Shown here in pieces: positions 1 through 6,505 of a stretch of 25,236 nucleotides of DNA (position 1 is the first letter of the stretch; each line of letters begins with the position of its first letter). The notes beneath the pieces are model-generated. The model saw nothing but the letters and a program-made list of their open reading frames with translations, was not told the DNA's origin and did not search any database. The position numbers were made by a program, and so were the translations under genes. This stretch comes from an uncultured Lachnospiraceae bacterium (GTDB taxonomy: Bacteria > Bacillota > Clostridia > Lachnospirales > Lachnospiraceae): the NCBI GenBank assembly GCA_934371505.1, contig CAKRNW010000019.1, positions 1 to 25,236 of the forward strand. The letters run 5' to 3'.

Positions 1-2
1 TG

Positions 3-134
3 GAAAATGCCCAGGTAGTTGGTACACCGGGCGCAGGCTTTGGCGAGAACGGCAAGAATTTCTTCCGTCTCACTTCTTTTGGAAATCGTGAAAATACAAA
101 AGAGGCGATGGAGCGTTTCGACCGTTTATTTTAA
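3..134 (+). CDS. dapL: LL-diaminopimelate aminotransferase, C-terminal end (partial)
   Basis: The window opens inside this gene; only the last 43 codons and the stop are present. The reading frame gives a tail with the stretches VVGTPGAGFG, FFRLTSFGNRENT and a final ERFDRLF. This matches the C-terminal small domain of the class I/II fold, PLP-dependent DapL family, whose Arg in the FFRLT motif contacts substrate carboxylate. DapL converts tetrahydrodipicolinate directly to LL-diaminopimelate for lysine and peptidoglycan synthesis. The stop is 12 bases before the next start, so the two genes are probably cotranscribed. Other class I aminotransferases share parts of this ending, but the GTPGxGFG plus SFGxREN combination is typical of DapL. 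Confidence 0.82.
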   Translation, partial: ENAQVVGTPGAGFGENGKNFFRLTSFGNRENTKEAMERFDRLF

Positions 135-146
135 AGGATTGAAATT

Positions 147-1061
147 ATGATTTATACAGTGACTTTGAATCCATCTTTGGACTATTTTCTGTCTGTGGAG
201 CATTTTGCCATCGGCAAAACCAATCGCTCGAACGAGGAGGTTTACCGTCCCGGAGGAAAGGGCATCAATGTGTCCTGGGTTCTACATAATCTGGGACTGG
301 AAAGCATCGCCCTGGGCTTTCTGGCAGGCTTTACCGGACAGGAAATCAAGCGGCAGATGGAAACCACGGGAATTGCCACGGATTTCATTGAACTTCCCGG
401 GGGAATGTCGCGGTTAAATGTAAAATTGAAACAGATGGACGCCACGGAAATCAACGCCAGCGGGCCCATTCTTTCGGAGAAAAATCTGGAGGAATTGCGG
501 AAAAAGCTGTCCGCGCTGACCCGGGGGGATATCCTTATTCTCTCCGGCAGCCTTCCGGGAAGCGTGACTACCGATATTTATAAGGATTTAATGGAAGAAG
601 TGGATGGAAAGGGAATTCCGGTCATTGTGGATGCTATCGGAGATGCCCTGTTAAAAACCCTGCCGCTGCATCCTTTCTTGATGAAACCCAACCACCAGGA
701 GCTGAGTGAGCTTTTTGACGTGGAGCTGTCCACCAGAGAGCAGGTGATTCCCTATGCCGGAAAACTTCAGGAATGGGGAGCACAGAATGTGCTGGTTTCT
801 TTAGGCGGCGCCGGTGCGGTGCTCCTTGATCAGAACGGCGTGGTTTACGAAAGCGAGGTTCCCAGAGGGAAACTCATTAACGCGGTGGGCGCCGGGGACT
901 CCATGGTAGCGGGCTTTCTCGCCGGTTATTTGGAAAAGCAGGACTTTGCACATGCCTTTCTCATGGGCATGGCGGCGGGAAGCGCCAGTGCCTTTTCCGA
1001 AGGACTGGCAGACAGAGCCACCGTGGAACAGCTTTATCAGCAGTTAAAAAAGAATTCATAA
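147..1061 (+). CDS. fruK: PfkB-family sugar-phosphate kinase, probably 1-phosphofructokinase
   Basis: This 304-residue protein is a ribokinase/PfkB-fold kinase. It begins with the family opening TVTLNPSLDYF, followed by the first signature PGGKGINVSWVLHNLG, in which the two glycines cover the sugar phosphate. The second signature GAGDSMVAGFLAGY near the end holds the anion hole and the catalytic base, Asp251. Length and motifs fit the 1-phosphofructokinase/tagatose-6-phosphate kinase branch, which phosphorylates fructose 1-phosphate or tagatose 6-phosphate with ATP in the cytoplasm. There is no fructose EII or FruR next to it; it sits behind dapL. Substrate choice between FruK and LacC cannot be settled from motifs alone. 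A terminator starts ten bases after the stop. Confidence 0.85.
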   Translation: MIYTVTLNPSLDYFLSVEHFAIGKTNRSNEEVYRPGGKGINVSWVLHNLGLESIALGFLAGFTGQEIKRQMETTGIATDFIELPGGMSRLNVKLKQMDATEINASGPILSEKNLEELRKKLSALTRGDILILSGSLPGSVTTDIYKDLMEEVDGKGIPVIVDAIGDALLKTLPLHPFLMKPNHQELSELFDVELSTREQVIPYAGKLQEWGAQNVLVSLGGAGAVLLDQNGVVYESEVPRGKLINAVGAGDSMVAGFLAGYLEKQDFAHAFLMGMAAGSASAFSEGLADRATVEQLYQQLKKNS

Positions 1062-1070
1062 AAATTTTGA

Positions 1071-1100
1071 AAAACCAGTTGACAGCCGGCTGGTTTTTTT
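1071..1100 (+). terminator. Rho-independent terminator of dapL-fruK
   Basis: The arms AAAACCAG (1071-1078) and CTGGTTTT (1090-1097) form an 8-bp stem with an 11-base loop, followed by a T run to 1100. The loop contains the -35 hexamer of the next promoter, so the terminator and promoter share the same DNA. Confidence 0.8.
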
Positions 1101-1107
1101 CTATAAT
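1079..1107 (+). promoter_or_regulatory. Consensus sigma-A promoter of perR
   Basis: TTGACA at 1079-1084 and TATAAT at 1102-1107 both match the consensus fully and are separated by 17 bases. The -35 element lies in the loop of the upstream terminator hairpin and the spacer contains its T run. Transcription would start near 1114. Confidence 0.88.
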
Positions 1108-1116
1108 CAATATCAG

Positions 1117-1131
1117 TAATAATTACTATTA
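1117..1131 (+). promoter_or_regulatory. PerR box (7-1-7 operator)
   Basis: TAATAATTACTATTA is a 7-1-7 inverted repeat with six of seven positions paired. It resembles the Bacillus Per box consensus (TTATAATnATTATAA). It starts about three bases after the predicted transcription start and ends 14 bases before the perR start codon, the place expected for autorepression. The match to the family consensus is from memory; binding is inferred. Confidence 0.75.
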
Positions 1132-1145
1132 CGGAAAGGAAACCG

Positions 1146-1544
1146 ATGGCAGTTAAACACAGTAAGCAGCGAGAAATGATTTATATGTTCCTGAAAACCA
1201 GAAAAGACCATCCCACAGCAGATGTGGTGTACGAGAATGTGCGGATGGAGCGTCCCAATATCAGTCTGGGAACGGTTTACCGGAACCTCACCTTGTTAGC
1301 CGATATGGGGCAGATCCAGCGGCTGCGCGTGGGAGATGGCACCGACCATTTCGATGCGGACATCACCCCACATTATCATTTCATCTGTTCAAAATGTGGA
1401 GCGGTTATAGATCTGGAGATGGAAAGCATTGAAGACATTCTGGACACTGCCAGGGCGAACTTTGACGGAACCATAGAAGGTCATGTGACTTACTTCCACG
1501 GTCTTTGCAGGAACTGTAAAAATGGTAATGTTGCTGCCGAATAA
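1146..1544 (+). CDS. perR: Peroxide-responsive repressor PerR (Fur family)
   Basis: A 132-residue Fur-family regulator with an N-terminal winged helix (recognition helix around SLGTVYRNLTLL, residues 40-51) and a C-terminal dimerisation domain. All five regulatory metal ligands of Bacillus PerR (His37, Asp85, His91, His93, Asp104) appear with a constant offset of 15, as His22, Asp70, His76, His78 and Asp89. The structural zinc cysteines appear at the same offset (Cys81/84 and Cys121/124). Asp89, where Fur has Glu, favours PerR. The family senses peroxide by iron-catalysed oxidation of the histidines. An AAAGGAA ribosome site precedes the ATG. It probably represses itself and the rubrerythrin 59 bases downstream. 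Confidence 0.93.
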   Translation: MAVKHSKQREMIYMFLKTRKDHPTADVVYENVRMERPNISLGTVYRNLTLLADMGQIQRLRVGDGTDHFDADITPHYHFICSKCGAVIDLEMESIEDILDTARANFDGTIEGHVTYFHGLCRNCKNGNVAAE

Positions 1545-1603
1545 TTTGGCAGTAAATGATAAAAATAACAAAAAAAGTAGAGGAAAAGAAAAGGAGAAGA
1601 AAA

Positions 1604-2143
1604 ATGAAATTTGTATGTCAGGTATGTGGTTATGTTCATGAAGGAGATGCAGCACCGGAGAAATGCCCCGTTTGTGGAGCACCGGCAGAGAAATTCACTG
1701 CACAGAATGGCGAGAAGGAGTGGGCAGCAGAGCACGTTGTGGGTGTAGCACAGGGTGTGAGCGAAGATATCATGGCTGATCTGAGAGCAAACTTTAACGG
1801 TGAGTGCACCGAGGTAGGTATGTATCTTGCAATGGCAAGAGTTGCATTCCGTGAGGGTTATCCTGAAATCGGTATGTACTATGAAAAAGCTGCTTACGAA
1901 GAGGCTGAGCATGCTGCAAAATTTGCAGAGCTGTTAGGTGAAGTGGTAACAGATTCCACCAAGAAAAATTTACAGCTTCGTGTAGATGCTGAGAACGGTG
2001 CAACCGCAGGTAAAACCGATCTGGCAAAACGCGCAAAGGCTGCAAACCTTGATGCAATCCATGATACCGTTCATGAGATGGCTCGTGACGAGGCTCGTCA
2101 TGGTAAAGCATTTGAGAGTCTGTTAAAGAGATATTTTGGTTAA
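1604..2143 (+). CDS. rbr: Reverse-type rubrerythrin (N-terminal rubredoxin domain)
   Basis: A 179-residue nonheme iron peroxidase. Residues 5-24 form a rubredoxin centre (CQVCGY and CPVCGAP). A four-helix ferritin-like domain follows, with diiron ligands in ANFNGECTEVGMY, YEEAEHAAKF and MARDEARHGKAF. In classical rubrerythrins the rubredoxin domain is at the C-terminus, so this is the reversed order known from Clostridium. The enzyme reduces hydrogen peroxide using electrons from NADH:rubredoxin oxidoreductases. The ATG at 1604 is chosen because AAGGAGA (1591-1597) lies seven bases upstream; an in-frame ATG at 1556 would add a lysine-rich stretch with no good ribosome site. It is cotranscribed with perR. 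T-ending codons are frequent, which suggests high expression. Confidence 0.94.
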   Translation: MKFVCQVCGYVHEGDAAPEKCPVCGAPAEKFTAQNGEKEWAAEHVVGVAQGVSEDIMADLRANFNGECTEVGMYLAMARVAFREGYPEIGMYYEKAAYEEAEHAAKFAELLGEVVTDSTKKNLQLRVDAENGATAGKTDLAKRAKAANLDAIHDTVHEMARDEARHGKAFESLLKRYFG

Positions 2144-2169
2144 GATAACACCATAAACTTCCCTATAAT

Positions 2170-2207
2170 AAAGGAGTGTCTGAGTGTATAACTCAGGCGC
2201 TCCTTTT
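2170..2207. terminator. Bidirectional terminator between rbr and the convergent chemoreceptor gene
   Basis: A 16-bp stem joins 2170-2185 to 2191-2206 (AAGGAGTGTCTGAGT against ACTCAGGCGCTCCTT, with G-T pairs) around the loop GTATA. T-rich sequence follows on the plus strand. On the minus strand the hairpin follows the chemoreceptor stop, so it can serve both genes. Confidence 0.85.
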
Positions 2208-2213
2208 ACGTTA

Positions 2214-3674
2214 TTATTTCGTCAATTCGATCAGGGACTGCATGCGGTCCGTAATCTGATTCAGAACCGTAGTGTTCTTTTCCTGGGCATCCATGGTCTG
2301 ATTGGCATGGGCAGCCACCTCTTCGGAAATTGCGGAGATGGTTTCGATAGAGCTTACGATCTGCTCATTGGCAACCTTTAATTCGCTGACATTCTGGGTC
2401 AACTGTTCTGTATTTTTCTGAATTTCCAGTGTGTTATTCTGAATGTGTGAAAAGTTACCTGCTGTATTTTCTGTGGATTGCTTTTCTTCGTTGATGGCGG
2501 TGATCATTTCACGGACTACGGTTACCACTTCACTGATCGCATTGGAGATATTTTTGATTAAATCGGTGATATGTACGGTGGCATCTTTTGTCTGAGTGGC
2601 CATCTTTGAAATTTCCGTTGCAACTACGGAAAATCCCCGGCCGGCTTCCCCGGCTCTTGCCGCCTCAATGCTGGCATTCAATGCCAACAGACTGGTCTGG
2701 GAGGCAACTCCACCAATCAAATCTACGATGGAATGCATCTCTTCTATGTATTGATCTAAAGTTTCCAGCTTACCGGCAACATTAACACCTTCTTTTACAG
2801 ACTGCTCTACCTGGGACACCAGAATGGCCACTTCTTTATTTGCATTCTTCAGAACATCCATGGTCTGTACCATATTTTGACTGATCTGCTCCGCAGCATC
2901 ACTCACCTGATCTACCTTGTGCTGAATTTCCTCGGTCTGAAGCAGCTGATTCTGAACCGCATTGGCAGTTTCCGTAGTGCCGCTTCCCACTTCGCTCATA
3001 GCATCCTTTGTGGAACTGGAAGAGGCATTGAGACTTTCGACTTTTGCATAGATATCTTCCATACCGGTCTGCATTTGCTGGGAAAGGGAGGAAAGACTGT
3101 TCAGAAGTTTTTCTGTCTTATCCTGTTCCTCTTTAATATGATCCAGTTTTTGCTGATTATTGGCATTCGAGGTTTTCGCTGCGTAGATGGAATAAATACC
3201 GACAAGAACCATGGCAACCACCTGGACAATAGCATCATCGAAACCTTTGTAACCGAATTTCCCGGTAAAAGCACCGCCGATGGTCATGATCAGGCTGAGA
3301 ATGATAGTTCCGGTATTGATCGCGGCAGAGAATTTGACATCATTGAAAACGGAAACCAGAAGAATCATGGGAATGACCAATACATAAATATTAGCATTCT
3401 CTGTAGTCAGTACCATAACCGTGTAGGTGATGGCAAAACCAATTCCCACGGTATGCTTAATCATAGAAGTCTCTCTGTTGCGCAGGAAGAAGAACTGTCC
3501 CAACACAACGGGAATCAAAGCCAGAACAATAATCAACAGGGCATATGCAAGACTCCGTTCGCCCCGCAGGAAACGTGCGAGATAAAAAATGGAAATAATG
3601 ATTGCCTCGATGGTGTGACCGGCCAGAGCAGTCTGATTATTTCTCTGGATATCACTTAAATTTTTACGGTTCAT
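2214..3674 (-). CDS. Methyl-accepting chemotaxis protein with a six-helix membrane domain
   Basis: A 486-residue chemoreceptor. Residues about 20-166 contain roughly six hydrophobic helices with very short loops and no periplasmic-type ligand domain. A cytoplasmic coiled coil begins near residue 170. The signalling hairpin tip is intact: IGGVASQTSLLALNASIEAA, then RAGEAGRGFSVVATEI, the most conserved stretch of the family, which docks CheW and CheA. No HAMP domain is visible between membrane and coiled coil. Ligands are probably sensed within the membrane or it may sense a cell-state signal; this is inference. No che or flagellar genes are nearby, so the kinase partner is elsewhere. The start codon overlaps the stop of a tiny upstream ORF. 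It is transcribed away from the MMPL transporter gene. Confidence 0.92.
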   Translation of the reverse strand: MNRKNLSDIQRNNQTALAGHTIEAIIISIFYLARFLRGERSLAYALLIIVLALIPVVLGQFFFLRNRETSMIKHTVGIGFAITYTVMVLTTENANIYVLVIPMILLVSVFNDVKFSAAINTGTIILSLIMTIGGAFTGKFGYKGFDDAIVQVVAMVLVGIYSIYAAKTSNANNQQKLDHIKEEQDKTEKLLNSLSSLSQQMQTGMEDIYAKVESLNASSSSTKDAMSEVGSGTTETANAVQNQLLQTEEIQHKVDQVSDAAEQISQNMVQTMDVLKNANKEVAILVSQVEQSVKEGVNVAGKLETLDQYIEEMHSIVDLIGGVASQTSLLALNASIEAARAGEAGRGFSVVATEISKMATQTKDATVHITDLIKNISNAISEVVTVVREMITAINEEKQSTENTAGNFSHIQNNTLEIQKNTEQLTQNVSELKVANEQIVSSIETISAISEEVAAHANQTMDAQEKNTTVLNQITDRMQSLIELTK

Positions 3675-3682
3675 AAATTCAT
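3671..3682 (-). other. Three-codon leader ORF (Met-Asn-Leu) overlapping the chemoreceptor start
   Basis: On the minus strand ATG AAT TTA TGA is preceded by a good ribosome site (GGAAGGGAG, five bases before the ATG). Its TGA overlaps the chemoreceptor ATG in the form ATGA. The ribosome site is 13 bases from the chemoreceptor ATG, longer than ideal. Translation may therefore begin on the mini-ORF and re-initiate. This is seen in sequence; function is inference. Confidence 0.4.
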
Positions 3683-3733
3683 GTGTGCTCCCTTCCTATG
3701 ATTCAATGGTAAATGTATAGAAATCCCTTTTCC

Positions 3734-3762
3734 ACTATAACACTGCTATATTTATACATCAA
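3734..3762 (-). promoter_or_regulatory. Predicted sigma-A promoter of the chemoreceptor gene
   Basis: On the minus strand TTGATG (3762-3757) and TATAGT (3739-3734) are separated by 17 bases, four and five matches to consensus. Transcription would start about 50 bases before the ATG. No sigma-28 (flagellar) motif was evident. Confidence 0.55.
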
Positions 3763-3821
3763 CAAATTTTGAGGAAATGTTCGGGAAGATCTCGTATTTC
3801 CTAAAATTTATATAAAGTATA

Positions 3822-3850
3822 TTTACAAGGTCAGACAGCTGTTGTATTTT
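3822..3850 (+). promoter_or_regulatory. Predicted promoter of the transporter/GLUG protein operon
   Basis: TTTACA (3822-3827) and TATTTT (3845-3850) with a 17-base spacer match the consensus at five and four positions. It predicts a leader of about 130 bases before the transporter start. Confidence 0.5.
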
Positions 3851-3985
3851 GAAACTGTGAAAACGGATATAGCATTTTGTGCAAGAGGCGTGCGCAGAAA
3901 TGAGGAGAAAAATGACAGGAAACAATCGGATTATTTTAGACGAGTCGTTGTTATTTTTTCAAGAAAAGAAATGAGGAGCGGAGAG

Positions 3986-6505
3986 ATGTCAAAGGAAAAC
4001 AAAGTAAAAGAAGAGGGCAATTTCATGGTGAAGGTTGCCACATTTATTGTAGACAGACGAAACCTGTTTTTTCTGTTGTTTGGCATTGCCATTATCTTTT
4101 CTGTGGTTGCCATGAACTGGGTTGAGGTGGAAAATGATTTGTCCGCTTTCCTTCCCGGTACCACAGAGACCAGACAGGGTCTGGATTTGATGGAAGAGGA
4201 ATTCATTACATATGGCACTGCCAAAGTCATGGTGACCAACATTAATCAGGACGAGGCGCAGGAGCTGGCGGATGACATTGAGGCGATGGATGATGTCATT
4301 ATGCTGACTTACGATAACACCAAAGACCACTACAACAATTTCTCTGCCCTGTATGATATTACTTTTGGGTATGAGGAGGACGATGACCGGGCGCTGGAGG
4401 CGTTGGATGAAGTGGAAACGATGCTGGACGGCTACGACATCTATGTGTCCACCTCCATGGGAGACTCCTCCGCCGAGGAAATCGAACAGCAGATGTCCGT
4501 CATCAGCGTACTGGTTGCCATCATCGTGGTTTCCATTTTACTGCTGACCTCCCAGACCTGGGCAGAAGTGCCGGTGCTGCTATTGACCTTTATCTCGGCG
4601 GCATTGATCACGAAGGGTACCAACTTTATGATGGGCAGCATTTCCTTCGTGTCCAACTCCGTAACCATTGTGCTGCAGCTGGCATTGTCCATCGACTATG
4701 CGATTATTTTCTGTAACCGTTATAAAGAAGAGCACCAGACATTGGGTGTCCGGGAGGCTGATATCATTGCGCTGAGTAAGGCGATCCCGGAGATTTCCTC
4801 CAGCTCTCTCACCACCATCGGCGGTCTGGTTGCCATGATGTTCATGCAGTACAAAATCGGTATGGATATGGCCCTGTGTCTGATCCGTGCGATTTTCCTA
4901 AGCCTGTTGTCCGTATTCCTGCTGATGCCAGGTCTGATTATGGTATTTGGCAATCTCATGGATAAGACCAGACACAAAAGCTTTATCCCGAAGATTCCCT
5001 TCGTGGGAAAATTTGCCTACAAGACCCATTATATCATGCCCCCTATTTTTCTGGTAGTCATTATTGCAGCGGCAATTCTTTCCCAGAAATGTCCTTATGT
5101 ATACGGCTACGATTCTGTGGAAACACCCATCCAGAGCCAATCCATGCTGGTGGATGAACGGATTGAGGAGGCTTTCGGCAAAAATAACATGGTGGCGCTG
5201 ATTGTACCCGCAGGCAGCTATGAAACCGAGAGAAAACTGCTGGAAGATCTGGAAACTTATGATGAGGTCAGCCACTGCCAGGGACTTTCCAACACAGAGG
5301 CACTGGACGGTTACATGTTGACGGATAAGCTGACTGCCAGAGATTTCTCGGAACTGTTGGAAATGGACTATGAGGTGGCGGAATTTCTCTATATGGCATA
5401 TGCGGTGAATGATGAAAATTACGCCAAGATTATCAATGGCTTTTCCAGCTATAGCGTACCCTTAATCGATATGTTTATGTTCCTCTATGACGAGGTGGAC
5501 GAGGGTTATGTCACCCTGGACGATGATATGATGGATACCCTGGAGGATGCTCACACCAAGATGAAGATTGCCCAGGATCAGCTGCAGGGGGAAAACTACA
5601 GCCGTATGCTGGTGTATCTGAACATGCCCCTGGGTGGCGATGAAACCTTTGCGTTTCTGGATACCATCCACGATGTGGCAGGTAAATATTACCCTGCGAA
5701 CCAGATTTTACTTCCCGGCGATTCCACAAGCCAGTATGATCTGTATAAAACTTTCCAACGGGATAATATCGTTGTCAGTGTGGTTTCCATTCTGGCTGTG
5801 CTGGTGGTTCTGCTGTTTACCTTCATGTCAGCAGGCATGCCGGTATTGCTGGTTCTGGTTATCCAGGGCGTTATCTGGATCAACTTCTCCTTCCCGGTAC
5901 TGGAACACAAAAACCTGTTCTTTATGAGCTACCTGATTGTCAGCTCCATTCAGATGGGTGCCAATATTGACTACGCCATTGTTATTTCCGGGCGTTTCAT
6001 GGAATTAAAGAATAAAATGTCCAGGAGAGATGCCATTATTGAAACCATGAACTTTGCGTTCCCCACCATCGTGACCTCCGGTTCCATGATGGCACTGGCG
6101 GGCATCCTCATCGGACAGATGTCCTCCGATGGTGCGATTTGTGGTATCGGCCAGTGTCTGGGGAGAGGTACCATCATTTCTTTAATTACCGTTATGTTTG
6201 TCCTGCCCCAGATCCTACTGGTAGGCGAGAAGATTATCGAAAAGACCTCCTTTGCCGTGACCATGCCTTTAAAGATGGAAAAAACCACAGGACTGATGCG
6301 GGTAGACGGCATGGTGCAGGGACAAATCAATGGTACGATAGTGGGAGAACTTCACGGCTTTGTACGAGGTGAGGCAAACCTTATTGTGAATATGGGTAAA
6401 GTAGAAAAAGTGACAGAGGAGGAGGCACAGCGAAACATGCCGCCGAATCTTGCCATCCCGGAATTCAATCAGGAAGGAGGCGGGGAACATGAAAGCGAGA
6501 ACTAG
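3986..6505 (+). CDS. MMPL/RND-superfamily transporter with a repeat-bearing cytoplasmic tail
   Basis: An 839-residue inner-membrane protein with the duplicated RND plan: one helix (about residues 29-47), an external domain, five helices, then a repeat of the same. Each half carries the conserved helix motif with paired Asp-Tyr for proton use: LALSIDYAIIF and MGANIDYAIVI. MMPL proteins export lipids, siderophores or peptides by proton antiport; the substrate here is unknown. The ATG at 3986 is preferred because AGGAG (3974-3978) lies seven bases upstream. After the last helix a tail contains three 8-residue glycine repeats (VDGMVQGQ, INGTIVGE, LHGFVRGE), then an acidic end. The last 17 bases overlap the start of the GLUG surface protein gene, so the two are probably translated together. 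No TetR or MFP gene is adjacent. Confidence 0.88.
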   Translation: MSKENKVKEEGNFMVKVATFIVDRRNLFFLLFGIAIIFSVVAMNWVEVENDLSAFLPGTTETRQGLDLMEEEFITYGTAKVMVTNINQDEAQELADDIEAMDDVIMLTYDNTKDHYNNFSALYDITFGYEEDDDRALEALDEVETMLDGYDIYVSTSMGDSSAEEIEQQMSVISVLVAIIVVSILLLTSQTWAEVPVLLLTFISAALITKGTNFMMGSISFVSNSVTIVLQLALSIDYAIIFCNRYKEEHQTLGVREADIIALSKAIPEISSSSLTTIGGLVAMMFMQYKIGMDMALCLIRAIFLSLLSVFLLMPGLIMVFGNLMDKTRHKSFIPKIPFVGKFAYKTHYIMPPIFLVVIIAAAILSQKCPYVYGYDSVETPIQSQSMLVDERIEEAFGKNNMVALIVPAGSYETERKLLEDLETYDEVSHCQGLSNTEALDGYMLTDKLTARDFSELLEMDYEVAEFLYMAYAVNDENYAKIINGFSSYSVPLIDMFMFLYDEVDEGYVTLDDDMMDTLEDAHTKMKIAQDQLQGENYSRMLVYLNMPLGGDETFAFLDTIHDVAGKYYPANQILLPGDSTSQYDLYKTFQRDNIVVSVVSILAVLVVLLFTFMSAGMPVLLVLVIQGVIWINFSFPVLEHKNLFFMSYLIVSSIQMGANIDYAIVISGRFMELKNKMSRRDAIIETMNFAFPTIVTSGSMMALAGILIGQMSSDGAICGIGQCLGRGTIISLITVMFVLPQILLVGEKIIEKTSFAVTMPLKMEKTTGLMRVDGMVQGQINGTIVGELHGFVRGEANLIVNMGKVEKVTEEEAQRNMPPNLAIPEFNQEGGGEHESEN
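6302..6373 (+). repeat. Three tandem 8-residue glycine repeats in the transporter tail
   Basis: The translated units VDGMVQGQ, INGTIVGE and LHGFVRGE follow the pattern x-x-G-x-[hydrophobic]-x-G-[EQ]. This alternation resembles short rungs of the bactofilin-type beta-helix. The DNA copies have diverged, so this is a protein-level repeat. Confidence 0.65.

Larger units (their letters stand above)
3675..3985. other. Divergent intergenic region between chemoreceptor and MMPL transporter
   Basis: This 311-base AT-rich stretch contains one candidate promoter in each direction and an untranslated leader of about 130 bases in front of the transporter gene. I see no tRNA, regulator gene, strong inverted repeat or riboswitch in it. 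An in-frame extension of the transporter to 3842 is possible but has no ribosome site and a charged, non-family-like sequence. Confidence 0.6.

Noticed and set aside
2184..2381. 65-codon open frame at the rbr/chemoreceptor junction
   Set aside because: It begins in the bidirectional terminator and runs antisense to the chemoreceptor C-terminus.
2877..3659. 260-codon open frame on the plus strand
   Set aside because: It is antisense to the chemoreceptor gene, whose protein has unmistakable family motifs; the translated product shows low-complexity His/Asn runs and no family resemblance.
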